A stretch of DNA of 64,000 bases from Brachybacterium subflavum. Its GTDB lineage: Bacteria > Actinomycetota > Actinomycetes > Actinomycetales > Dermabacteraceae. A model generated the notes under the pieces. The model was not told where the DNA came from. It worked only from the letters and a program-made list of their open reading frames with translations, and ran no database searches. The DNA lies in assembly GCF_009299795.1 (NCBI RefSeq), contig NZ_VIGP01000003.1, positions 496,001 to 560,000 on the forward strand, in the 5' to 3' direction. The position numbers and the translations under genes are program-made. Below, piece by piece: positions 9,308 to 16,915 of this stretch (its first letter is position 1; each line of letters starts with the position of its first letter).

Positions 9308-9317
9308 AGAGTACCAG
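9308..9317 (-). promoter_or_regulatory. Candidate extended -10 promoter of rpsA
   Basis: The minus strand reads TGGTACTCT, an extended -10 (TGn plus TACTCT at 9308-9313). It would give an 80-nt leader before rpsA. No recognisable -35 is present. Confidence 0.4.
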
Positions 9318-9390
9318 CACGCGGCCTCGGGCGCGACCCGCGATCCGGGCCGACGGGAGTGGTCTGCGCGACGCCCGGCGGGTTCGCGAC

Positions 9391-9456
9391 GAGCCGGATC
9401 GGGCCGGATCGAGACCGGCCCCGCCGGATCGAGCCGGATCGCGCCGGATCCAGCCG
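9391..9456. repeat. Degenerate 10-bp tandem repeat (GCCGGATCGN)
   Basis: GCCGGATC recurs at about 9393, 9403, 9423, 9433 and 9443, in a near-10-bp register, with one diverged unit (GAGACCGGCC) at 9411-9420. It sits between the polA stop and the rpsA promoter. It may be a simple-sequence expansion; I see no known function. Confidence 0.7.
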
Positions 9457-9465
9457 GGCGTCGGC

Positions 9466-12186
9466 TCAGTGCGCGGCGTCGAGCCAGGTGCGTCCGACGC
9501 CGACGCCGACCTCCAGGGGCACCGAGATCTCGTAGGCGTCGCCCATCCCGGTGACGACGAGGTCCCGCACCTGCTCGAGCTCGCCCGGGGCGATCTCGAG
9601 GACGAGCTCGTCGTGGACCTGGAGCAGGACCCGGCTGCGCAGCCCGGCCTCCTGCAGGTCCGCCGCGACGCGCAGCATGGCGAGCTTGATGATGTCTGCC
9701 GCGCTCCCCTGGATCGGGGAGTTCAGGGCGACGCGCTCGGCGTTCTCGCGCCGCTGGCGGTTGTCGCTGGTGAGATCCGGGAGGTAGCGCCGACGCCCCA
9801 GGATGGTCTCGGTGTACCCGGTGCTCCTCGCCTGCTCGACGCTCTCGCGCAGGAAGTCGCGCACGCCGCCGAAGCGCTCGAAGTACCCGTCGCGCAGACC
9901 GGTGGCCTCCGACTGGGAGATGTGCAGCTGGCGAGCGAGGCCGAAGGCGCTGAGCCCGTAGGCGAGCCCGTAGCTGACGGCCTTGGTCTTCGAGCGCATC
10001 GCCGCGCTCACGTCCTCGGGGGCGACGTCGAAGACGCGGGAGGCGACGAAGCGGTGCAGGTCCTCGCCCGAGCGGAAGGCCTCGATGAGGCCCTCGTCCT
10101 CGGAGAGGTGCGCCATGATCCGCATCTCGATCTGCGAGTAGTCGGCGGTGAGCAGCTGCTCGTATCCCTCGGAGACCACGAAGGCGCTGCGGATCCGCCG
10201 CCCCTCCTCGGTGCGCATGGGGATGTTCTGCAGGTTCGGGTTGTTCGAGGAGAGCCGGCCGGTCGCGGCGATGTTCTGGTGGAAGGTCGTGTGGATGCGG
10301 CCGTCCTCGGCGATGAACCGCCGCAGGGTCTCGATGATCTGCCGCATCTTGGTGACGTCGCGGTGGGCGAGCAGATGCGCGAGGAAGGGGTGCTGGGTCT
10401 TCTCGAAGAGGTCCGTGAGGGTCTCGGCGTTGGTGCTGTAGCCCGTCTTCGTGCGGCGGCCCTTGGGCATGCCCAGCTTCTCGTAGAGGACCTCCTGGAG
10501 CTGCTTGGGCGAGCCCAGGTTGATGCGCTCCCCGTCGATCTCGGAGAACGCGGCCTCGGCGACCTCGGTCTGCCGGCGCTCGTGTTCGGCGTCGAGATCC
10601 GCGAGCACCTCGTCCTCGACCTGGATGCCCACGGCCTCCATCTCCCCGAGGACGGTCGCGAGCGGCAGCTCGAGATCGTCGTGGAGGGCGCTCGCCTCAT
10701 GCTCCTCGAGGTCCTTGCGCAGCAGCGGGACGAGCCGGCGCACGGCGTCGGCCGCGCGGGCGAGGCTCTCGTCCGCGGCGCCGTCGTCCCCCTCGAGGTC
10801 GAGGGTCTGCTGGGGCGCTGCCTGCTCGGCCTCGAGCTCCTCCTGCAGGTGCCGCATGACCAGGCCCGCGAGGTCCGTCGGCCGCTGGTCGGGCCGGCAC
10901 AGGAACTCGGCGAGGGAGAGATCGGTGCCCCAGCCCTCGACGTCGAGCCCGCGGGCGGACAGCTCGTGCACGGCGAGCTTCGCGTCGTGCGCGTCCTTGC
11001 GGATCGAGGGGTCGGAGAGCCAGGCCGCGAGGGCCTGCTCGCCGTCCGCGTCGAGCCGCTCGAGATCGATGACGGCCAGATCGGACTCGGTCGACAGGGC
11101 GAGGCGGCGGGCCTCCCCCAGCCCGAGCTCCCAGGTGCCGTCGATCCCGAGGGCCGCACCGCCCGCGAACGGCCCGCCGAGCGCCGCCGCGAGCTCCGTC
11201 CCCTCGGGGCGGGTGATCTCGGGCAGCTCGGCCGCCTGCTCGTCGGTCGTCGGGGCGGCCCCGTCCTCCCCCTCGGGGAGGAAGACGGCGGGGAGGTCGC
11301 GGCGGATGGTCGCTCCGAAGGCGAGGTCGTCGAAGACCGCGTGGACGGCGGCGCGGTCGCCGCGGCCCAGCGTGTAGGCCACCTCGTCGTCCGGCAGCTC
11401 GAGATCGGTGACGGCGGCGTTCATCACCCGGTTGCGGCGCACATCCTCGACGTGGTCGCGCAGGGACTGGCCGGCCTTGCCCGTGATGTCCTCCGCGTGC
11501 TCCAGGAGGCTCTCGAGGTCGCCGTACTTCCCGATCCACTTGGCGGCGGTCTTGGGGCCGACGCCGGGCACGCCCGGGAGGTTGTCGGCGCTCTCGCCCA
11601 CGAGCGCCGCGAGGTCCGGATAGTGCTCGGGGGCGACCTGGTACTTCTCCTCGACGGCGGCGGGGTCCATGCGCCGCATCTCGGTGACGCCCTTGACGGG
11701 CTGGAGCAGGGTGACCCCGGGGCCGACGAGCTGGATCGCGTCGCGATCGCTGGAGACGATCAGCGCCTCCTGCGTGCGACTGCGCATGCGGGTCGCGAGG
11801 GTCGCGATGATGTCGTCGGCCTCGAAGTCGGGCACCTCGAGCCAGGTCACGCCGAGGGCGTCGAGCGTCTTCTGGATCAGAGCGATCTGCCCGATGAACT
11901 GCGCGGGGGTCTCGTCGCGACCGGCCTTGTACTGGTCGTAGATGCGATCGCGGAAGGTGCCGCCGGCCATGTCGAAGGCGACGGCGACATGGGTGGGCCG
12001 CTCGGAGGCGACCACGTTGAACAGCATCCGCGCGAAGCCGTAGACGGCGTTCGTGGACTGGCCGCGTCCGTCGGTGAAGCCGTCCGCGGGCAGCGCGAAG
12101 AAGGCGCGGAACGCCATCGCGTGGCCGTCGATGAGGAGGAGGCGGACGGGGGCCTGGTCGCTGCCGGGATGCTCGCTCGAGGTCAT
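9466..12186 (-). CDS. polA: DNA polymerase I
   Basis: Repair and Okazaki-fragment polymerase, 906 aa. The 5'-3' exonuclease domain occupies about residues 1-310 (LLLIDGHAMAFRAFFAL, VPGVGPKTAAKWI). A central 3'-5' exonuclease-like domain of about 310-500 follows, then the polymerase domain with motif A (LLTADYSQIEMR), motif B (RSKTKAVSYGLAYG) and motif C (LLQVHDELVLE). The proofreading domain lacks the DxE metal site: the position reads ALGIDGTWEL. It is probably inactive, as in other actinobacterial and Thermus enzymes. It is divergent from the hotdog gene. Confidence 0.97.
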   Translation of the reverse strand: MTSSEHPGSDQAPVRLLLIDGHAMAFRAFFALPADGFTDGRGQSTNAVYGFARMLFNVVASERPTHVAVAFDMAGGTFRDRIYDQYKAGRDETPAQFIGQIALIQKTLDALGVTWLEVPDFEADDIIATLATRMRSRTQEALIVSSDRDAIQLVGPGVTLLQPVKGVTEMRRMDPAAVEEKYQVAPEHYPDLAALVGESADNLPGVPGVGPKTAAKWIGKYGDLESLLEHAEDITGKAGQSLRDHVEDVRRNRVMNAAVTDLELPDDEVAYTLGRGDRAAVHAVFDDLAFGATIRRDLPAVFLPEGEDGAAPTTDEQAAELPEITRPEGTELAAALGGPFAGGAALGIDGTWELGLGEARRLALSTESDLAVIDLERLDADGEQALAAWLSDPSIRKDAHDAKLAVHELSARGLDVEGWGTDLSLAEFLCRPDQRPTDLAGLVMRHLQEELEAEQAAPQQTLDLEGDDGAADESLARAADAVRRLVPLLRKDLEEHEASALHDDLELPLATVLGEMEAVGIQVEDEVLADLDAEHERRQTEVAEAAFSEIDGERINLGSPKQLQEVLYEKLGMPKGRRTKTGYSTNAETLTDLFEKTQHPFLAHLLAHRDVTKMRQIIETLRRFIAEDGRIHTTFHQNIAATGRLSSNNPNLQNIPMRTEEGRRIRSAFVVSEGYEQLLTADYSQIEMRIMAHLSEDEGLIEAFRSGEDLHRFVASRVFDVAPEDVSAAMRSKTKAVSYGLAYGLSAFGLARQLHISQSEATGLRDGYFERFGGVRDFLRESVEQARSTGYTETILGRRRYLPDLTSDNRQRRENAERVALNSPIQGSAADIIKLAMLRVAADLQEAGLRSRVLLQVHDELVLEIAPGELEQVRDLVVTGMGDAYEISVPLEVGVGVGRTWLDAAH

Positions 12187-12233
12187 GGGTCAAGTCTCGC
12201 ACGGGGCGCCCCCGGACGCGCGCGGCGCTGTGG

Positions 12234-12245
12234 CACTCTGGCTCC
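12234..12245 (+). promoter_or_regulatory. Leaderless promoter -10 box of the thioesterase gene
   Basis: CACTCT (12234-12239), preceded by TGG, lies 6 nt before the ATG at 12246. The region is only 59 bp wide between the divergent polA and thioesterase genes. Confidence 0.4.
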
Positions 12246-12701
12246 ATGACCTCCACGGATCCCCACGAGACACCCGCCGCCGATCAGTCCGCCGCCGCGC
12301 TCGCCGCGGGGGCGCTGCGCGGCACGCTCAGCGAGAGCATGGGCATGCGCTGCGTGCGTCTGGGGCCCGAGGGCGGGGAGATGACGATGCCCGTCGAGGG
12401 AAACCTGCAGCCCGCCGGTCTCCTCCACGGCGGCGCGACGATCGCCCTGGCCGAGACCATCGGCTCGATGGCCGCGCTGCTGCAGGCGCGCGCCGTCCAC
12501 GGCGACGATGCTCTGGCGGTGGGCACCTCGATCTCCGCCACGCATCACCGCTCGGGACGCAGCGGGGTCGTCACCGCGCACTGCCGGGCACAGCACCTGG
12601 GTCGGCAGGTCGCCTCGTACCTCGTCGAGGTCGTCGACGAGCAGGAGCGCCTGCTGTCCACGATCCAGGTCTCGACCATGCTCCTGCCGCCCCGGGGCTG
12701 A
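12246..12701 (+). CDS. PaaI-type hotdog-fold acyl-CoA thioesterase
   Basis: A 151-aa single hotdog domain protein that most likely hydrolyses an acyl- or aryl-CoA thioester in the cytoplasm. The motif NLQPAGLLHGGATIALAETIGS (here NLQPAGLLHGG then ATIALAETIGS) contains the HGG and the catalytic acidic residue typical of the PaaI/YbdB/MenI group. The remaining core (VGTSISATHHRSGRSGVV) is normal. A thioesterase in the same place beside polA is common in actinobacteria. Candidate substrates include 1,4-dihydroxy-2-naphthoyl-CoA for menaquinone synthesis, but this cannot be settled here. Confidence 0.85.
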   Translation: MTSTDPHETPAADQSAAALAAGALRGTLSESMGMRCVRLGPEGGEMTMPVEGNLQPAGLLHGGATIALAETIGSMAALLQARAVHGDDALAVGTSISATHHRSGRSGVVTAHCRAQHLGRQVASYLVEVVDEQERLLSTIQVSTMLLPPRG

Positions 12702-12742
12702 GCTCCGACGGCGGGCCCGGCCCCGTCTGCTCGGATCCTCGC

Positions 12743-14098
12743 CTACCCGGAGAGGTCGAAGGTCGCGGGGTCGGGCGCGGAGATCGCGCCGTCCTCGTCG
12801 AAGGTGAAGGTGCGCAGCGCGCCGGACACGGGGTCGCCGTCCTTGCCGAGGGCGAGATCTCCGGTCGCGAGCGCATAGGCGATCGAGGCGGTCTCGTCGT
12901 ACTGCAGGCTCGAGCGCAGCTGGTCGACGCACTCGCCGACGTCGGCGCACTCCGTCTTCCCGACGAGCAGATCCGGGATGGCGCCGGCGATCGTCGTCCC
13001 CTCCAGGGAGAGCGCCTGCTCGGCTGCGAGGCAGAGGAGCGCCACCGCGTCGTAGGACTGCGTGGCCGCACCCATGGCGGGCGGGCCGAGCTCGACCAGG
13101 TCCGAGTCGGCGTTGAGCATCATCAGGCGGAAGGTCTCGGACACCGCTCCCCCGGCCTGGATCGCCTGGGCGCCCTTCAGCGTCTCCTGCGGCAGATGCT
13201 CGCCGGCGTGATCGCGAGCACCGAGGCCGGGGAGCCGCACGGCGATGTCGAAGCGGGGCCGGCCGTCGTCGTCGGCGAGCTCGTCGTGGAGGGCGCCCAG
13301 CAGGGTCCCGGTCTCCTCGCCGCCCGTCAGCACCAGCATCGCGGGCTTCGCCTTCGCGATCCTCTTCGCCCATGCCTTCGCGTCCCCGAGCTTCCCGAAG
13401 GGGTAGGTCTCCTCGAGCACGAGCTTCGCGCCGTGGGGCCGCCCCTGGGTGGTGAGCTGGTCACGGAGGTTCTCCGACGCCTCGTCCTCCGTGCCGAGGA
13501 AGGCGATCGTCCCCGGTGCGCCGCCCTTCTGGGGATGGAGGCCCACGGACTCCTCCACGAGGTGGCGCGCGATCGCCTCCTGCGTCGGCGCCAGCCGGGT
13601 CAGCAGACCGGACCCGGCGGCGCCCGAGCGCACGCGCGTGGAGGTGGAGGTCGGCGAGACGAGCGCCATCCCGGTGTCGGCGATCGCCTCGAGGTGCTCG
13701 ACGAGCTGGGCGTCGTCCACCGAGAGGACGAGGGCGGAGGCCCTGTCCGCGGCGAGCTCCTCGGCGATCGCACCGAGGTCGTCGTCGGCGGATTCGACGA
13801 TGCGCGGCTCGAGCAGCTCGACCTCACGCCCGAAGACGCCGCCGTCGTAGTTGATCTCGCGCATGGCCTGACTGATCGCGGCGATGACCTGCGGATGCGC
13901 CTGGCCGACGGGGCCGGCGGTGGTGAGGATCGCGCCGATGCGCAGGGGCTCGTCCGGCACGGACTCCGAGAGCTCGCCCGCGGCGGGCGTCGTCGGGTCG
14001 TCCCGCCCCAGGGGTCCGATCCTGCAGCCCGCGAGCGCGCTGGTGCCGAGGGCGCCGGCGACGAGCGAGCGCGCGAGAGCGCGCCGGGAGATGCTCAT
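12743..14098 (-). CDS. Orphan ABC transporter substrate-binding lipoprotein (branched-chain amino acid/urea type)
   Basis: A 451-aa extracytoplasmic binding protein of the Peripla_BP_6 (LivK/UrtA/AmiC) fold. The N-terminus carries an arginine pair (SISRRALARS), a hydrophobic stretch and the lipobox LAGC. It is therefore secreted and lipid-anchored, using Lgt (23169-24155). The mature part has the expected RIGAILTTAGPVGQ start, the LVLSVDDAQ strand and QSYDAVALLCLAAEQAL. No permease or ATPase genes accompany it, although related loci usually carry a full liv-type transporter. pdtaR, encoding an ANTAR regulator, follows immediately upstream on the same strand. The ligand is unknown. Confidence 0.85.
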   Translation of the reverse strand: MSISRRALARSLVAGALGTSALAGCRIGPLGRDDPTTPAAGELSESVPDEPLRIGAILTTAGPVGQAHPQVIAAISQAMREINYDGGVFGREVELLEPRIVESADDDLGAIAEELAADRASALVLSVDDAQLVEHLEAIADTGMALVSPTSTSTRVRSGAAGSGLLTRLAPTQEAIARHLVEESVGLHPQKGGAPGTIAFLGTEDEASENLRDQLTTQGRPHGAKLVLEETYPFGKLGDAKAWAKRIAKAKPAMLVLTGGEETGTLLGALHDELADDDGRPRFDIAVRLPGLGARDHAGEHLPQETLKGAQAIQAGGAVSETFRLMMLNADSDLVELGPPAMGAATQSYDAVALLCLAAEQALSLEGTTIAGAIPDLLVGKTECADVGECVDQLRSSLQYDETASIAYALATGDLALGKDGDPVSGALRTFTFDEDGAISAPDPATFDLSG

Positions 14099-14150
14099 GC
14101 GGCGGCCTCTCTCGCGACTCGGGCTGCGGGGTCGTGGGCGAGCGGAGGGT

Positions 14151-14180
14151 CCACGGTCCGCCGCGGACGGCGGGCCGTGG
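14151..14180 (-). terminator. Hairpin terminator downstream of pdtaR
   Basis: A 13-bp stem (14151-14163 with 14168-14180), with one G-U pair and a CGGA loop, lies 9 nt past the pdtaR stop. It separates pdtaR from the binding-protein gene. Confidence 0.7.
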
Positions 14181-14188
14181 GGTCCTCG

Positions 14189-14848
14189 TCAGTCCTTTCC
14201 GCGCCCGCCGAGCTGATCGACGACCGCGTCGGCCACCTCGCGCATGGTCAGACGACGGTCCATGGACGTCTTCTGGATCCAGCGGAAGGCCTCGGGCTCG
14301 CTCAGTCCCATGTTGGTCTGCAGGAGGCCCTTCGCGCGGTCCACGCGCTTGCGGGTCTCGAAGCGCTCGCCGAGGTCCTCGATCTCGTTCTCGAGCTCGA
14401 CGATCTGGGCGTGGCGGGAGATCGCGATCTCGATCGCCGGCAGCAGATCGGCCGCGGTGAAGGGCTTGACGACGTACGCCATGGCGCCCGCGTCGCGGGC
14501 CCGCTCGACGAGCTCGCCCTGCGAGAAGGCGGTGAGCATGACGACCGGCGCGAGGCTGTCCTCGCCGATCTTCTCGGCGGCGGTGACGCCGTCGGCCTTG
14601 GGCATCTTCACGTCGAGCACGACGATGTCGGGGCGCAGCTCGCGGGTCTTCTCGACGGCGCTCACACCGTCGCCCACGGCGGCGACGACGTCGAAGCCGG
14701 CCTCGGTGAGGGTCTCGACGATGTCCATCCGGATCAGGCTCTCGTCCTCCGCGACGACGGCGGTGCGACGGCCCTTCGCAGGGGCCTCCTCCTCGGGAGC
14801 CTTGGCATCGAGATCGAGGGGGACCTCGTCGGGGGTGACATCGTTCAT
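14189..14848 (-). CDS. pdtaR: ANTAR-domain response regulator (PdtaR-like antiterminator)
   Basis: A 219-aa two-domain regulator. The receiver domain (about residues 28-145) has acidic residues Glu34/Asp35, phosphoacceptor Asp79 in IVVLDVKMP, Thr106 and Lys128. A coiled linker leads to the C-terminal ANTAR RNA-binding domain (about 155-212; DRAKGLLQTNMGLSEPEAFRW). ANTAR proteins bind paired hexaloop hairpins in nascent RNA and prevent termination. In mycobacteria PdtaR is phosphorylated by PdtaS, whose gene is not in this window. The ATG at 14848 has AGGAAGTGAG upstream. An acidic N-terminal extension of about 27 residues precedes the receiver. Confidence 0.92.
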   Translation of the reverse strand: MNDVTPDEVPLDLDAKAPEEEAPAKGRRTAVVAEDESLIRMDIVETLTEAGFDVVAAVGDGVSAVEKTRELRPDIVVLDVKMPKADGVTAAEKIGEDSLAPVVMLTAFSQGELVERARDAGAMAYVVKPFTAADLLPAIEIAISRHAQIVELENEIEDLGERFETRKRVDRAKGLLQTNMGLSEPEAFRWIQKTSMDRRLTMREVADAVVDQLGGRGKD

Positions 14849-15049
14849 GGGGTACGCGCTCACTTCCTGTGGCTCGCTCCGGTGCTGGCCGGGGCGCTGA
14901 TGCATGAGGTCGCGACGCCCGCTCGGCGCGCGTCGCACACGCGTTATCCTAGACCAGCTGTCCCGCGAGGGCCCGTCGTGAGCGATCACGCGGGTCCGCA
15001 CGGCGAGCAGGGTCACGGGAGCTCCCGCACCCCTCTCCCCCGCGGACGC

Positions 15050-15132
15050 GCCGGGTTGGCGGAATGGTAGACGCGGCGCACTCAAAATGCGCTGTCCGCA
15101 AGGGCGTGCGGGTTCGAGTCCCGCACCCGGTA
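15050..15132 (+). tRNA. tRNA-Leu (anticodon CAA)
   Basis: An 83-nt leucine tRNA. The acceptor stem GCCGGGT pairs with ACCCGGT (terminal G-U), followed by discriminator A. The anticodon stem GCGCA/TGCGC encloses CTCAAAA, giving anticodon CAA, which reads UUG. A long variable arm (TGTCCGCAAGGGCG) and TPsiC arm GCGGGTTCGAGTCCCGC follow. CCA is not encoded. It is the only RNA gene I see. UUG is a rare codon at this GC content. Confidence 0.97.
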
Positions 15133-15141
15133 CACGAGGAC

Positions 15142-15198
15142 GCACGAAGGGCCCCGCCCCGGATCCGATGCTCGGATCCGGAACGGGGCCCTTCGTGC
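15142..15198. terminator. Strong bidirectional hairpin between tRNA-Leu and pyk
   Basis: Arms of 15 bp (15142-15156 and 15184-15198) pair perfectly, and an inner GGATCCG/CGGATCC stem extends the structure. It lies between the convergent tRNA and pyk genes, so it probably serves both. Confidence 0.85.
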
Positions 15199-15236
15199 AG
15201 CGCGACGGATGCGCCTCCGGGGCTCCGGGCAGGGGC

Positions 15237-16709
15237 TCAGGACTCCTGGGTGCCGGCGGCGATGCGGTCGGCCTCGATCCGCGCGGACTCGGTGCCGTCG
15301 AGGTCGCCGATGCGGTGCACGCGCAGGGTGTTCGTCGAGCCGTGGACACCGGGGGGCGAACCGGCGGCGACGATCACCAGGTCGTTCTTCTGCAGGCCCT
15401 TGTGCTCGCGCAGCAGCTCGTCGACGACGAGGACCATCTCGTCCGTGTTCTTCTGCATCGGCACGAGGTGCGCCTCGATGCCCCACGAGAGCGCGAGCTG
15501 GTGACGCACGTGCTCGTACGGGGTGAGGGCGAGCAGGGGGATCGACGGGCGCAGGCGCGCGAGGCGGCGCGCGGTGTCCCCCGACTCGGTGAAGGTCACC
15601 AGGTACTGGGCGGAGAGCTGGCCGCCGATCTCCGCCGCCGCGCGGGTGATGGCGCCGCCGCGGGTGTGCGGGATGGTGCCCAGCGGGAGGATGCGGTCCG
15701 CACCGTTCTCCTCCGTGTTGGTGACGATGCGCGCCATGGTGCGCACGGCCTCGAAGGGGTACTTGCCCACGCTGGTCTCGCCCGAGAGCATGACCGCGTC
15801 GGCGCCGTCGAGGATGGCGTTGGCGCAGTCGGAGGCCTCGGCGCGGGTGGGGCGCGGGCTCTCGATCATCGACTCGAGCACCTGGGTGGCCACGATGACG
15901 GGCTTGGCGTTGCGGCGGGCCAGCTCGATCGCGCGCTTCTGCACGAGCGGGACCTGCTCGAGAGGCAGCTCGACGCCGAGGTCGCCGCGGGCGACCATGA
16001 TGCCGTCGAAGGCGCCGACGATCGCGCGCAGGGCGCGCACGGCCTGGGGCTTCTCGATCTTGGCGATGACCGGGACGCGGCGCCCCTCCTCCTGCATGAT
16101 CCGCAGGACGTCGTCCATGTCGTGCGCGTCGCGCACGAAGGACAGGGCGATCAGATCGGCGCCGAGGTTCAGACCCCAGCGCAGGTCGTCGATGTCCTTC
16201 TCGCTCATGGCGGGAACCGAGACCGCGACACCGGGCAGATTGATGCCCTTGTGGTTCGAGACGGGCCCGGGGACCTCGACGACGGTGCGCACCTCGGTGT
16301 CGGACACGTCGGTCACGCGCACCGACACCTTGCCGTCGTCGATCAGGAGCACGTCGCCGGGACGGCAGTCGCCGGGCAGGCCCTTGAAGGTCGTGGAGAC
16401 GCGCTCCTTGGTGCCCTCGACGTCCTCGGTGGTGATGGTGAACTCGTCGCCCACCTCGAGACGATGAGGGCCGTCCGCGAAGTTCCCGAGCCGGATCTTG
16501 GGTCCCTGGAGGTCGACGAGGACCGCGACGTTGCGCCCCAGGTCATCGGCCGCGCGGCGGATGTTCGCGTAGACCTTCTCGTGGTCGTCGTGGGTGCCGT
16601 GGCTCAGGTTCATCCTGGCCACGTTCATCCCGGCGTCGATCAGCGTGCGGATCTGCTCATACGAGCTCGTCGCCGGGCCCAGTGTGCAGACGATCTTGGC
16701 TTTTCGCAT
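15237..16709 (-). CDS. pyk: Pyruvate kinase
   Basis: It transfers phosphate from PEP to ADP at the end of glycolysis. The product is 490 aa. Conserved segments: RKAKIVCTLGPAT at the N-terminus, ARMNLSHG, the catalytic Lys region VIAKIEKPQAV, MVARGDLGVE and VMLSGETSVGKYP. A C-terminal regulatory domain starts at about residue 345. A 207-bp gap separates it from gltD upstream. In this lineage pyk is commonly near lgt, trp and pdtaR genes, as here. Confidence 0.97.
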   Translation of the reverse strand: MRKAKIVCTLGPATSSYEQIRTLIDAGMNVARMNLSHGTHDDHEKVYANIRRAADDLGRNVAVLVDLQGPKIRLGNFADGPHRLEVGDEFTITTEDVEGTKERVSTTFKGLPGDCRPGDVLLIDDGKVSVRVTDVSDTEVRTVVEVPGPVSNHKGINLPGVAVSVPAMSEKDIDDLRWGLNLGADLIALSFVRDAHDMDDVLRIMQEEGRRVPVIAKIEKPQAVRALRAIVGAFDGIMVARGDLGVELPLEQVPLVQKRAIELARRNAKPVIVATQVLESMIESPRPTRAEASDCANAILDGADAVMLSGETSVGKYPFEAVRTMARIVTNTEENGADRILPLGTIPHTRGGAITRAAAEIGGQLSAQYLVTFTESGDTARRLARLRPSIPLLALTPYEHVRHQLALSWGIEAHLVPMQKNTDEMVLVVDELLREHKGLQKNDLVIVAAGSPPGVHGSTNTLRVHRIGDLDGTESARIEADRIAAGTQES

Positions 16710-16915
16710 GTCAACCCATCTATCGGAGGTAAGTGGGGGCGCGCATCCCCGTCGCAGCGGGGTGCATCCGGGCAACGCGCTGCCACGGGTCGCACCGCTG
16801 TGATCCGTCGCCGTCCAGTGTACTGTCCGCGCGGCGGAGTCGGGCGGTGCGACCGGCCAGCGGTCGGAGCGTGGACGAACGACCCGGCTGAGCGCGACCG
16901 CCGACCGCCTCCGGG

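Noticed and set aside
7321-12249. Very long open frame on the + strand opposite rpsA and polA
   Set aside because: High GC suppresses stops in the complementary frame; the translation is low-complexity Leu/Val/Asp/Gly without motifs, and the minus strand holds two certain genes.
16710-16740. GGAGGT on the + strand opposite the pyk 5' region, as a start of a small gene
   Set aside because: No open frame with coding character follows; the pyk promoter region explains the space.
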